A stretch of 64,000 nt of DNA from Siderastrea radians (GCA_964017195.1 OZ024888.1:11107701-11171700); one strand, 5' to 3'. Shown: positions 54,219 to 62,456, counted from the stretch's first letter. Program-made: numbers and translations. The notes: generated by a model not told the origin, from the sequence alone.

Positions 54219-54629
54219 TTATAACACTAATTTTTTTATATTATTTTTGACAAAATCTTTTGTTAAATCATTTACCAATGAATAATCTAAATTAAATTCT
54301 ATTCCTTTATTTTCCAAACCTTCCTCTATCGCTGGAACAAAAAAAAGACCATAATATTCCCACATTTCATCATATGTTGGTTCATCTCTGTAACTTTTAA
54401 ATTCTTCCCACATTTCTTTTTCAGTTTGTTCATCAACAACAGCATCAATTCCATCTTCATTACGCATCTCTTCGAAAAAACGTGTAGGAACTAGAAGAAT
54501 ATCAGGTCCTCTAATATTGTCTTTTGTTAATCTCAGTCTGATTTTTTCACGGTTGATGAAAGCATTAAGAATTTCTTGTTTTTGATCATTTGAAAGTGTG
54601 ATATTTATTTTATATAGTTTTATGTTCAT
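54219..54629 (-). CDS. second paralog of the pVI-like N-terminal domain (136 aa)
   Basis: Starts MNIKLYKINITLSNDQKQEI, keeps INREKIRLRLTKDNIRGPDI and LLVP, and ends with NKGIEFNLDYSLVN, the same domain as in the two genes downstream. The middle is acidic and aromatic (KEMWEEFKSYRDEPTYDEMW). It shares no virion-type C-terminus. Together the three genes form a tandem family. Role unknown. Confidence 0.7.
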   Translation of the reverse strand: MNIKLYKINITLSNDQKQEILNAFINREKIRLRLTKDNIRGPDILLVPTRFFEEMRNEDGIDAVVDEQTEKEMWEEFKSYRDEPTYDEMWEYYGLFFVPAIEEGLENKGIEFNLDYSLVNDLTKDFVKNNIKKLVL

Positions 54630-54662
54630 TTATTTTATTAAACGAAATAAAATAAATTCAGG
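54630..54662. repeat. A+T-rich inverted repeat between genes, copy 2
   Basis: TTTATTTTATTAAACGAAAT and the following AAAATAAATTCA match 53775-53808. It lies between the capsid gene end and the start of the second paralog. Confidence 0.55.
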
Positions 54663-54676
54663 AAATTTTTTTTGAA

Positions 54677-55966
54677 TTAGACTATCATAAGTTCATTTCC
54701 AACCTTGTTGACAATAACCTCATTTTCGTAAAATACGATAGCATGAGCTCTCACATTAGCTGTTGGTGCTGCATTCAATCTGTAGTTCAAAATCAGTTGT
54801 TTTGGATCTCGAGTAACAGCCTCTTTTTGGTAGGTCAGATCAAAATAGACAAGACCGTAAAGAGATGTAAAATTATGTATATTCAACTGCGTTCCTGTAT
54901 TCATATCATTCTTTCGAAAAGCAAAAGAAATTAGATCGTTAAAGATTCTCACTTTTGAATCTGTATCGTACTCTAATTCAGGATAAAAAGTACTGTTTCC
55001 ATACTCCAAACGACACGATGCAAGAGAGCTATTGGTATCGGCTGCATTCAGCTTGAAAGTATCAAAAATGTAAGGAGTTCTCTCAGATTCCTCATTGTTT
55101 GGACCATTAGTTCTCTGTAGATAAATGAATACATGTTTAACATTGTCAATGGCTGGGCTAATTTGAAACATGTTTTGAACTGCTCTTGTATTTGCACTCT
55201 GAATATACATATCTTTCATGTACGTCCATTTGGTTGGTTTGAGAAAATCTTTCACAAATTCACCGTATGCACTATCTTTAGGAGTTAATCTTGGAAGCCA
55301 AAGATAAAGTCGAGTGACAACCACTCGCCCAGGATCAGCAGCGGCTGCTTTGTGAATCAATTCACCATCATTATTCAAGTCCAGTTCGAATGTGAGCTGC
55401 ATGGGAGGAAGCATCTTGTCTTCCAATTCCTCAAAAAAACTGTATCTGTTCAACGGAATGATTTCATTTATGCTTTTGGCTCCACCACCACCATTGTTTT
55501 GGTTTGCTTGAGTTAAAATTCGCCTTGCTTCGAAACCCAAATTCGTATTTGCTGTTGAATACTCTGTGTCAAGATACCAAAAACTATTTTTAGCGACTGA
55601 CCTGCTAAAATCATCACTATACTCCAACAAATTTTTAGCATTTACAATTCTATGAATGTTATCACTATCATAGACTATTTTACCAGCAGATTTGATAACC
55701 ATGTGTTTAATGAGAGAATGTGACCCGTTAATCATCGAAATTCGATCGGCCGCCGCATAACCAGATCCATCGGCTTTCTTTTGGAGCTCTTTAGTTACTT
55801 CAAAATATCCGTTGAAATAATCAAAAAAAGTGGATCTGTCGGTTATTGTGAATTTATATCCTGTTTTTTTCTGAGTATTGTTGTTTCCAGGTTGTTCAAT
55901 GATATTGTCAGGGGAGAACCTAACCATTTCGTATCTCTGCAGTTTATCACTTGTTCTGAATGTCAT
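54677..55966 (-). CDS. double-jelly-roll major capsid protein
   Basis: This 429-residue protein starts at a clear ATG and has sequence landmarks of the Polinton capsid: LVKHM-type strand (SLIKHMVIKSAGKIVYDS), NIHRIVNAKNLLEYS, PLNRYSFFEELEDKMLPPMQ with LTFELDL, VVTRLYLWLPRL, and the C-terminal ENEVIVNKVGNELMIV. The length is within the usual range for hexagonal capsomer proteins of the adenovirus/PRD1 type. It is the second-largest minus-strand gene, between the pVI family and the small basic protein, as expected for a virion block. Family assignment is from recognition of these motifs; the fold itself is inferred. Confidence 0.88.
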   Translation of the reverse strand: MTFRTSDKLQRYEMVRFSPDNIIEQPGNNNTQKKTGYKFTITDRSTFFDYFNGYFEVTKELQKKADGSGYAAADRISMINGSHSLIKHMVIKSAGKIVYDSDNIHRIVNAKNLLEYSDDFSRSVAKNSFWYLDTEYSTANTNLGFEARRILTQANQNNGGGGAKSINEIIPLNRYSFFEELEDKMLPPMQLTFELDLNNDGELIHKAAAADPGRVVVTRLYLWLPRLTPKDSAYGEFVKDFLKPTKWTYMKDMYIQSANTRAVQNMFQISPAIDNVKHVFIYLQRTNGPNNEESERTPYIFDTFKLNAADTNSSLASCRLEYGNSTFYPELEYDTDSKVRIFNDLISFAFRKNDMNTGTQLNIHNFTSLYGLVYFDLTYQKEAVTRDPKQLILNYRLNAAPTANVRAHAIVFYENEVIVNKVGNELMIV

Positions 55967-55997
55967 CTATTTTATTTATCTATTGAGAAATTTTTTT

Positions 55998-56351
55998 TTA
56001 AAATTTTTTCACACCGCTTCCAGAAATCAATCTATTCAATATTATGTTGTAATCTTCTTCTTTTTGTTTGTTTGTTGCTTTTGGAATTTGTTTTCCTGAA
56101 GACTGAAGGTCTTTCATGAAAAGATGACCTGATTTTTCAGCAACTTTCTCAACAACTTTTTTACCAAGTTTATCACCAGCACTTTCTATTCCCGATTTTA
56201 AAGCTTTTTTAGCAATAGGTTTTAAAACTTTATCCACAATCATTTTCATTGGTTTGAAAATATTATCGACAATTAAACCTGATCCTTTATGTTTATAAAC
56301 AAATTTTCCAAAACTCGGATGATAAATTCGTCTGTATTCGTTCAACTTCAT
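55998..56351 (-). CDS. small basic virion-associated protein (117 aa)
   Basis: Starts MKLNEYRRIYHPSFGKFVYK, then HKGSGLIVDNIF with a Gly-Ser-Gly/Leu site like those cut by the maturation protease, followed by an Ala/Lys-rich amphipathic stretch (VLKPIAKKALKSGIESAGDK) and a second site (ISGSGV) near the end. Such proteins are common next to the capsid gene in Polintons. A core, DNA-packing or membrane-perturbing role is possible; I cannot choose. Confidence 0.65.
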   Translation of the reverse strand: MKLNEYRRIYHPSFGKFVYKHKGSGLIVDNIFKPMKMIVDKVLKPIAKKALKSGIESAGDKLGKKVVEKVAEKSGHLFMKDLQSSGKQIPKATNKQKEEDYNIILNRLISGSGVKKF

Positions 56352-56357
56352 TTATAA

Positions 56358-57125
56358 TTATCTTTTATTTTTTTTTTCTCTCAAAATCAGAGAAAATGAT
56401 GTATCTGCGTCGTTTAAATCAATAATTCGTCTTTTTCCATCGGTAATGTATATCCGTAGGGTGTTTATGATATACTTATTGACTGGATAATATTGAACTC
56501 TCAAAGGCTCTTTAGTAAAAGCATAGGATGGTTGCAAATCATTTGTGCCAAACGTGTAGATAATATCTGTCTCATCCCCATCAACAAGACTCTCTGAAAT
56601 AAGATCGCAATGTATATTCAAAATCTCTGTATCTTGACTGAGATTTGGTGTATAGTCACCAACATTTTTAGAACTGGTTAAAATTTGTTTGTTGAAACCG
56701 ATTAGATCTCCAAAATTCGATGCTGTAAGGTCTAGTTGATAGCTTGTCGCGAGATTTATTGTCGTTTTGAAAGTTGTGTTGTTGAATACCAAGGTTATTG
56801 GATATGAAATTTTGTTTGAATTCTTTGTTTTTGTGTTTTCCTTGATGTAATCATTGAAGCTAACATAATTCCATGTACCCGGCGGGAAGATTATATCTTT
56901 CCAAGTTTTCCCGCCATCAGAAGAGTATTTTATTTTTTGGTTGTCCAGCTCTGATGTGATATTGAACCATGTAAAAGACATTGATATGATTCGACCTAAA
57001 CCGATTTCATATTGTCTGTTTTGATCAAGTATTATCGGTTGAGTATATCTAATTGTGAAATCACTTGGTTTATTTTTTGTTTGTTTCTTAACGTTATGAG
57101 AAGATAACACCAGTGGTAGTTGCAT
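56358..57125 (-). CDS. penton (minor capsid, single jelly roll)
   Basis: The 255 residues show the Polinton penton pattern: MQLPLVLSSHNV at the start, KPSDFTIRYTQPIILD, YEIGLGRIISMSFTWFN, DGGKTWKDIIFPPGTWNY, ASNFGDLIGFNKQIL, EILNIHCDLI, TFGTNDLQPSYAF and RIYITDGKRRIIDLNDAD with TSFSLILRE. It would form the fivefold vertices and hold the fibre. It is 6 bp from the next gene and in the virion gene block. Confidence 0.88.
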   Translation of the reverse strand: MQLPLVLSSHNVKKQTKNKPSDFTIRYTQPIILDQNRQYEIGLGRIISMSFTWFNITSELDNQKIKYSSDGGKTWKDIIFPPGTWNYVSFNDYIKENTKTKNSNKISYPITLVFNNTTFKTTINLATSYQLDLTASNFGDLIGFNKQILTSSKNVGDYTPNLSQDTEILNIHCDLISESLVDGDETDIIYTFGTNDLQPSYAFTKEPLRVQYYPVNKYIINTLRIYITDGKRRIIDLNDADTSFSLILREKKNKR

Positions 57126-57128
57126 TAT

Positions 57129-58121
57129 TTATTTATTCACATGAAAAAAATTTTTATATATTTGGTTGTAATGATGTTTGTTGATTATATAATTTTTCAA
57201 TAAAATATCGAGAATAGCAACACCGGTGTTTCTAAGCTCTATGCTATTATTACCAGCACCAATTGATCCAACAATTAACTCTAACTTTTTAACAGCTTCT
57301 TTAGGATTAATGAAAACAGCGCTTACATTTCCACCTCGCTTTGTTGCCTTTCTTTTGAGGCCAGAGCCTTTAATACTCTTCAACTTATTTTGGTTATAGT
57401 TGATATAATCGTTGAGAACTTTTCGAGCGTCGTCGATGACCTTTCTTCTGAATTGCGCTTCGGATTGACTTATCAAACCTTTGTTCAACTGCTTTGTAAT
57501 GTGTGTTTTATAACCTGGAAGTTGCTGTCTTTTCTTGACTGCATATTCGATTTTCTTTACCAAGAAAGAATGTCTTGTTTTTTCTGTCATATCTTCTCTT
57601 TCAAGTTGCGCTTCAATGTCATCATAGTTGGCCAATCCAAGTTCATCTAAAGTCTCATTTATTCTATCTTCTTCAAAAATCTCATAATCTGGAACTTCAT
57701 ATTCTGGGGGGTCTTCAAGTTGCGTATACTCAGGATTGACATATATTTGTTTTTTACCTGTTTCCAAATCTTTGAGAACCTCATCATAAGAGGGTGGTTT
57801 TGGTACAAGCTGTTTTGCAGTTTGTGGTTGAACCCCTTCATCAAACAAATCTTCAAGATTGTAATCTGGTATTCCTTCATCTTCAATATTGATACCATAA
57901 TCTGGAACATATGCTTTTTTCCTTTGCAACCGTCTTTTAATAGGTTGAGGTTGTGTCAACTCTTTCAAACCGGATGTTATTGGTTTGAAAAGCTTTTCTG
58001 CTTCAACGTCACTCATTGTATCGGTTATTTTCTTTTGTTTTAGCGTTTCCCTAATAGTATTGACATCTTGACCAATTTTTGATCTTTTTTCAGCCATTTC
58101 TTTCCACTTGAGGAGACTCAT
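57129..58121 (-). CDS. Polinton structural protein with two PPxY motifs
   Basis: The natural start is the ATG at 58121 (MSLLKWKEMAEKRSKIGQDV); the open frame continues upstream only because the 12-bp promoter repeat is free of stops. The 330 residues are acidic in the middle with two PPxY motifs, PKPPSYDEV (about 109-112) and EDPPEYEV (about 138-141), a coiled-coil-like part (SFLVKKIEYAVKKRQQL), KGSGLKRK and a C-terminal helical domain (KLELIVGSIGAGN...). This protein is conserved in Polintons, but its role is not settled. PPSY also occurs in adenovirus protein VI and PPxY in retroviral Gag, where it binds Nedd4-type ligases. Confidence 0.75.
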   Translation of the reverse strand: MSLLKWKEMAEKRSKIGQDVNTIRETLKQKKITDTMSDVEAEKLFKPITSGLKELTQPQPIKRRLQRKKAYVPDYGINIEDEGIPDYNLEDLFDEGVQPQTAKQLVPKPPSYDEVLKDLETGKKQIYVNPEYTQLEDPPEYEVPDYEIFEEDRINETLDELGLANYDDIEAQLEREDMTEKTRHSFLVKKIEYAVKKRQQLPGYKTHITKQLNKGLISQSEAQFRRKVIDDARKVLNDYINYNQNKLKSIKGSGLKRKATKRGGNVSAVFINPKEAVKKLELIVGSIGAGNNSIELRNTGVAILDILLKNYIINKHHYNQIYKNFFHVNK

Positions 58122-58262
58122 TTTATTTAATAGAAACAAAAAAATATTATTTTTTGAATATAAAAAAGCTCGCATAGCATGTCGCATAGCATGTCGCATA
58201 GCATGTCGCATAGCATGTCGCATAAAATTATAAAGAAAAAAAATTTTATAAAGAAATAATAA
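58122..58262. promoter_or_regulatory. divergent promoter region with 12-bp repeats
   Basis: This 141-bp region separates the leftward virion genes from the rightward ATPase gene, so it should hold promoters for both. It contains 4.5 perfect copies of CGCATAGCATGT (58171-58224) and A+T-rich flanks (AAAATATTATTTTTTGAATA and ATTTTATAAAG). The repeats contain no stop codon and so lengthen the leftward open frame artificially. Confidence 0.7.
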
Positions 58263-58907
58263 ATGGAAATACCAAACTATGATGTAAAAGGTGATGAAGA
58301 CAGTAATTTCACTCAATTATATCCTTATATGCCCGACAGATGCTTCAGAATGTTAATTTGCGCCCCGAGTGGAAGTGGCAAAACCAATCTTTTGATTCAC
58401 ATGATAAACAAACCCTTGTTATTTTTTGACAAAATCTATCTATATGCCAAAAACTTACAGCAAAACAAGTATCAATATTTGCTGAAAAAATTCGAACCTC
58501 TTTCGAAAAAATATGGTTATAATATCATTGAAGCTAGCAACGGTGAGATAATTCCTTTACCTGAGATTGATGATGGAAACCAAAAGTTAATCATTTTCGA
58601 TGATTACCTGAACACTGGAACCAAAAATGACCAAGAAATACGAAACTATTTTACAAACTCCCGAAATAAAAATTGCAGCTGTATCTATCTGTCTCAGTCT
58701 TTTTACAATACAGACAAAACCATCCGATTAAACTGTTCGCATCACTGCATTTTCGATTTTCCAAGCAAGAATGAACAGAGAAGAATATGTCAAGAATTGA
58801 ATGTTAAGAAAGACGACTACCTATCAGCAACAAATGAGCCATATACTTTTTTATATGTTGATAAGCCACGAAAATTCAATGCAAAAAATTTTACTGAAAT
58901 AATCTGA
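58263..58907 (+). CDS. FtsK/HerA-type genome-packaging ATPase
   Basis: The 214 residues carry Walker A (APSGSGKTN, about 34-42), Walker B (LIIFDDY, about 109-115) and the downstream SQSF sensor-like motif (IYLSQSFYNT). This matches the A32/packaging ATPase family used by Polintons, virophages and adenovirus-like viruses to drive DNA into the capsid. It is the first rightward gene, 11 bp before the fibre gene. Confidence 0.92.
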   Translation: MEIPNYDVKGDEDSNFTQLYPYMPDRCFRMLICAPSGSGKTNLLIHMINKPLLFFDKIYLYAKNLQQNKYQYLLKKFEPLSKKYGYNIIEASNGEIIPLPEIDDGNQKLIIFDDYLNTGTKNDQEIRNYFTNSRNKNCSCIYLSQSFYNTDKTIRLNCSHHCIFDFPSKNEQRRICQELNVKKDDYLSATNEPYTFLYVDKPRKFNAKNFTEII

Positions 58908-58918
58908 ATAGTTAATAA

Positions 58919-60595
58919 ATGAGTTTTTACAATGGAGTATTGAATTTTAATCATTTTATAAATTCTAGGGGCCTCAGAGGTTTGCCTGGTATTGGGTTCA
59001 AATTAGATTCTAATAATGACTATGATATGCAAAACAAAAAATTAGTGAATGTAAAGCAAGGAACCAATAATAATGATGTGGTTACAAAAAGCCAGTTAGA
59101 TGGTGAAATAGCTAAGATTCCAAGTTCGGATACATCTCTGTTTGTGAAAAATACAGGAGCAACTATGAACGGAGACCTAATTTTACAACCACAGCCGTAC
59201 CCAATTCATGGAAACACGAATAAAGCCATCTCTTATAATACAGCCCGGAATATATTCTTGAGTAAAAAAGAAGGCGGTTCTATGCTACAACCTTTAGACA
59301 TGAACAACCATTTCATAACAAATATCAAAGACCCAGTTAATTCAGACCATGGAGTAAATAAAAAATATGTTGATAATCAGCTTGCGAAAAAATTAGATAA
59401 AGGAGCCAAAATTGATATGAAAAATAATGCGATTACCAATGTTAAATTTCCAGTAAATCAAAAAGACGTTGCTACTGTAGAATATATCACTAACTCGCAA
59501 AAAAATTATCTCAAACTTGATGGTACAACAATTATGTCGGGAGACTTGAATTTAAATAACAATAAAATTGTTAACTTACAGACCGATTCAAAAAATTCGA
59601 AATCGGCGGTCAATGTTGAGTTAATGGAAAATGAAATAACAGGTTTGAGAAATCTTGTCACTCAAAAAATTCATGAATCTCAGATTATTAATTCGGGGCA
59701 AAAAAAAGACGCCTTCAGATACTTGATGGAAAACGACGATGAATCTTCAAGTGAATCAAATATTCAGGTTTTGGGTATTGTCGATTTTTCCAATTCTCCG
59801 CATCAAATTAATAAAAAAGCTTACCAACTTAAACTCCTGTTTCAAAAAGGCTCACCCAACCAGTACCAGTCACGCCTCGGTTTTAACCTTTATAAACTTC
59901 CTGTTGGATACTATACTTTCATAGTTGAATGGTTTCCACCGGAAATGAGTGAGTTGAGTGTGACAGTGCAAGGCACTACGATTTCAATTTCTAATTATGC
60001 AACAAAGACATTCGAAAACTATACCAAAACAGTTGTTAATTTTCACCGATGGGGTAGCTCACCTCCGCAATTTATTTATATCAATCTAAACGGTACAGTT
60101 ACTTTTCCATCACTTTTAACAATTGGACATCTTATTGTTTATGGTGTAAAAGAAACAATTTCAAACGTTGACCCAAGTGTTTATGACACCTCTTTTGCTA
60201 TTGAGAATGGTAAGATGGTGATGGAAACGGATTTATCTTTAAACGGTCATCATTTGAGTGGTTCAATTCACTATATACATGGGTATTTATCAACGAAAAA
60301 TGATAGAACACTTTTTGAATTAAATGGTAATTCAGAGATACTCATTCCAGCAAACAGTACTTTATCAAATGCGACAGTATTATTTAAAAACACTTTAATC
60401 TCATTTCCAGCTATTACTTTAAGAGTATTAACTATTGGTTTTCCTCCATCAAGTTTCACTTCAAAAAAAGCAATCAAAAAACAAAAAATAGATATTGATT
60501 TGAAATTACCTAGTGGGTTTTTTAAGGTTTTTTTGTTATCTCCAAAATTTAAAAATAAAGAATTCTTAATTTTGATTGAATATAGAGTACCATGA
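58919..60595 (+). CDS. fibre/spike-like protein with collagen-type and beta repeats
   Basis: The 558 residues start with a short collagen-type run (GLRGLPGIGF, about 18-27), then repeated modules of ~24 or more residues of the form N-x-I-T-N-V-K-x-P-x-N-x-x-D-V-x-x-x-Y-V (for example KLVNVKQGTNNNDVVTKSQL at about 41, FITNIKDPVNSDHGVNKKYV at 129, AITNVKFPVNQKDVATVEYI at 169) that look like a trimeric beta-stalk. A globular C-terminal part (about 280-558) has aromatic and glycosylation-like features. The layout of shaft plus head fits a receptor-binding fibre. It lies directly after the packaging ATPase. The cellular receptor cannot be inferred. Confidence 0.7.
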   Translation: MSFYNGVLNFNHFINSRGLRGLPGIGFKLDSNNDYDMQNKKLVNVKQGTNNNDVVTKSQLDGEIAKIPSSDTSLFVKNTGATMNGDLILQPQPYPIHGNTNKAISYNTARNIFLSKKEGGSMLQPLDMNNHFITNIKDPVNSDHGVNKKYVDNQLAKKLDKGAKIDMKNNAITNVKFPVNQKDVATVEYITNSQKNYLKLDGTTIMSGDLNLNNNKIVNLQTDSKNSKSAVNVELMENEITGLRNLVTQKIHESQIINSGQKKDAFRYLMENDDESSSESNIQVLGIVDFSNSPHQINKKAYQLKLLFQKGSPNQYQSRLGFNLYKLPVGYYTFIVEWFPPEMSELSVTVQGTTISISNYATKTFENYTKTVVNFHRWGSSPPQFIYINLNGTVTFPSLLTIGHLIVYGVKETISNVDPSVYDTSFAIENGKMVMETDLSLNGHHLSGSIHYIHGYLSTKNDRTLFELNGNSEILIPANSTLSNATVLFKNTLISFPAITLRVLTIGFPPSSFTSKKAIKKQKIDIDLKLPSGFFKVFLLSPKFKNKEFLILIEYRVP

Positions 60596-60643
60596 ACATC
60601 AGTATTAAAAAATCACTCAAAAAAATTTATCCATATAATATAA

Positions 60644-61135
60644 ATGGATAGACGCAGAAGCATATTCAATTGGAACCATGTTTCAGAAAAATTAACGGAA
60701 AATCAAATATCTGAGTTGAAAGCATTATACAAATTCTATCATAAGAAATACTGGCTTGCCAAAATGGCCTTTAAATACTTCAAAAAGGCAGAACTTGTTT
60801 GTAATATTGGATCCACTTTGTTGGTAGTTACGGGAACAGTAGTTGGCGGTGTAACGCTAAACCCTATTGTTCTCGGAACAATATCTGGTTCTGGTCTATT
60901 GCTTAAAACATATTCAGAAATCAAAAATTATAAAAGGAAGATTGAGATGTGTAAATTTGCATACACTTCATATGAAAAGGTTTTAACTGATTTACGGTCC
61001 TTTATGAGAGGAGTGAAGTATGATGAAAAAGGATTCCTTGATTATGTTAAAGTTATAGATGACATAATCATTGATATGTGTCCATTAACTGACAAATTTG
61101 AAAAGAAATACAACAAGGTATTCATCCAAGAATAG
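60644..61135 (+). CDS. conserved Polinton membrane protein (163 aa)
   Basis: A helical N-terminal half (ENQISELKALYKFYHKKYW) is followed by two adjoining hydrophobic segments (IGSTLLVVTGTVVGGVTL and PIVLGTISGSGLLLKTY), then a charged helical C-terminus (YKRKIEMCKFAYTSYEKVL). This protein is recurrent in Polintons. It is probably membrane-bound; function unknown. It is the last rightward gene. Confidence 0.65.
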   Translation: MDRRRSIFNWNHVSEKLTENQISELKALYKFYHKKYWLAKMAFKYFKKAELVCNIGSTLLVVTGTVVGGVTLNPIVLGTISGSGLLLKTYSEIKNYKRKIEMCKFAYTSYEKVLTDLRSFMRGVKYDEKGFLDYVKVIDDIIIDMCPLTDKFEKKYNKVFIQE

Positions 61136-61167
61136 ATCTCATTTTTCCGTTCACTATAAACTTCTAA

Positions 61168-61312
61168 ACAAAAGAACTGTCTAACATGTTAGACAGACAA
61201 TTGAAAAACTTCAAATACAAGTTCATCTAATATTGCATGACAATTTGATGACTCATTTCCTCGGGAAAGTCCCTGCGGTTTTCAAGACAAAAGAACTGTC
61301 TAACATGTTAGA
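61168..61312. promoter_or_regulatory. palindromic repeat pair between convergent genes
   Basis: A 26-bp direct repeat (ACAAAAGAACTGTCTAACAT and GTTAGA) occurs at 61168-61193 and 61287-61312, 119 bp apart. It contains a perfect palindrome, CTGTCTAACATGTTAGACAG, at 61177-61196; in the second copy the palindrome is 14 bp (61299-61312). It lies between convergent genes, so it may mark transcript ends or bind a dimeric protein. Confidence 0.65.
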
Positions 61313-61376
61313 TGGATAATTGAAATGGCTTAATGACTTGAATATATAAGTTTCATTATAGGCAAAATAATGAAAC

Positions 61377-61994
61377 TCATGTAATTTTACGTAACTTTTC
61401 TAAATATTTTTCCCAATTGTCGGCCATACATTTTTTATCAACAAAAATACATGATGCGGAACTTAAATTTATATTCCATAAGTTTTTCGTTATTATCACT
61501 TGGTTTTTTGAAAAATTAATCCCATTAATTTTGTTTATACGAACATTACTGTAATCAATGTCTTTAGCCGTGATTACCTTGAATACCATTGCAATTAAAA
61601 TGGTAGACAAAAGATGGCGTGCCTGTTTTATTGACAGAGAGTAATTGGTTCTCATTTTGGATACATAAAGTTCAATCAAGGTCTCTTTTGTTTTTTTCTT
61701 GATATCATTCAAATTTTCAATATCATTTATCTTTCCTACTTTGTCTTGATGGGAAAAAACACCCAAACGATTTCTTAACAATGAATAAACTTCTTTATAT
61801 AAAGTTTCACTATCTTTTTCTTCTATTCCGTAAATGAACTCTTTTTGATTAAGACTACAACATAAAAAATCTTGGTAAATATAAGTTCCAAGGGGTGGTA
61901 TTCCAAATGCAAGATTAAAAAAAATATCTTCCCAAAAAACATTATCAGCATATTGACAACAGTCTAGGAAAAATGGGTAAACAAGGTTATACAT
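61377..61994 (-). CDS. conserved Polinton protein of unknown function (205 aa)
   Basis: Starts MYNLVYPFFLDCCQYADNVF and has FWEDIFFNLAFGIPPLGTYI and FLCCSLNQKEFIYGI early on, a pattern I associate with a conserved protein of Polintons and some large DNA viruses, but I cannot name a function. The C-terminal half is Lys/Ile-rich with no catalytic motif that I can see. It is the only leftward gene right of the ATPase block and is read from near the right inverted repeat. Confidence 0.6.
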   Translation of the reverse strand: MYNLVYPFFLDCCQYADNVFWEDIFFNLAFGIPPLGTYIYQDFLCCSLNQKEFIYGIEEKDSETLYKEVYSLLRNRLGVFSHQDKVGKINDIENLNDIKKKTKETLIELYVSKMRTNYSLSIKQARHLLSTILIAMVFKVITAKDIDYSNVRINKINGINFSKNQVIITKNLWNINLSSASCIFVDKKCMADNWEKYLEKLRKIT

Positions 61995-62083
61995 TTTTCA
62001 TTATTTCTTATTTCTTTAATATTTTATCAATCTGGGGTAAAGAGTGATAAAATGAGTTTCAGAAAACCTGTCTTTTAATTTTT

Positions 62084-62306
62084 GGTAAAAATTTGACTGG
62101 TGGTTTTTTCAGTCAAATTTAAAAAAAAACTTGTGGTAAATTTTTGTTTGACTGAAAAAATTTCTCTGCTAAAATTTGACAGGAAATTTGACTGATGTTT
62201 TGGAAAAATTGGTGGAAAATTTTTGTTTGACTGGAAAAATTTCTCTGCTAAAATTTGACAGGAAATTTGACTAAACTGCGCTGGTACCCCCAACTCTCTA
62301 ACTACT
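62084..62306. repeat. Polinton right terminal inverted repeat (223 bp)
   Basis: Inverse of 46254-46475 with a single 1-bp length difference in a homopolymer. It contains the same pair of internal direct repeats. Confidence 0.95.
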
Positions 62307-62312
62307 CTCTTG
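62307..62312. other. Polinton target-site duplication, right
   Basis: CTCTTG, identical to 46248-46253. Confidence 0.95.
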
Positions 62313-62442
62313 TTATTGGAATGTTGCCTTTTATCAGATTTGTTCGTGACTATTTTCCTGAGTCTTTTTTTTTTTTTTGATGAGGTGCAGCTGTTTGTTC
62401 CCATAGTCTGAATCTTGTAAACAACAGCTTTTGTTAGAGCTC
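62313..62442. other. right flank of the Polinton, no gene seen
   Basis: Continuation of the pre-insertion target DNA. It contains CAGCTGTTTGTTCCCATA (62388-62405), also found at 45478-45495 on the left of the Polinton. Confidence 0.4.
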
Positions 62443-62456
62443 ATACACTACACGCC

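Larger units (their letters stand above)
46254..62306. mobile_element. complete Polinton/Maverick (adintovirus-type), 16,053 bp
   Basis: The element has ~222-bp terminal inverted repeats starting with AG (AGTAGTTAGAGAGTT), a perfect 6-bp target duplication, and an uninterrupted gene set: protein-primed DNA polymerase B, DDE integrase with chromodomain, PLA2, zinc ribbon, adenovirus-like cysteine protease, pVI-like protein, double-jelly-roll capsid, penton, packaging ATPase, fibre and several smaller proteins. Minus-strand genes occupy the left 12 kb and the far right; ATPase, fibre and membrane protein are on the plus strand. Near-identical ends and open genes suggest a recent insertion. Polintons are known to encode virion proteins; this copy carries everything expected for a virus. 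Confidence 0.97.

Noticed and set aside
58122..58316. N-terminal extension of the PPxY protein with MRHA repeats
   Set aside because: It is translation of the 12-bp promoter repeat and A+T-rich leader; the conserved start MSLLKWKEM is at 58121.
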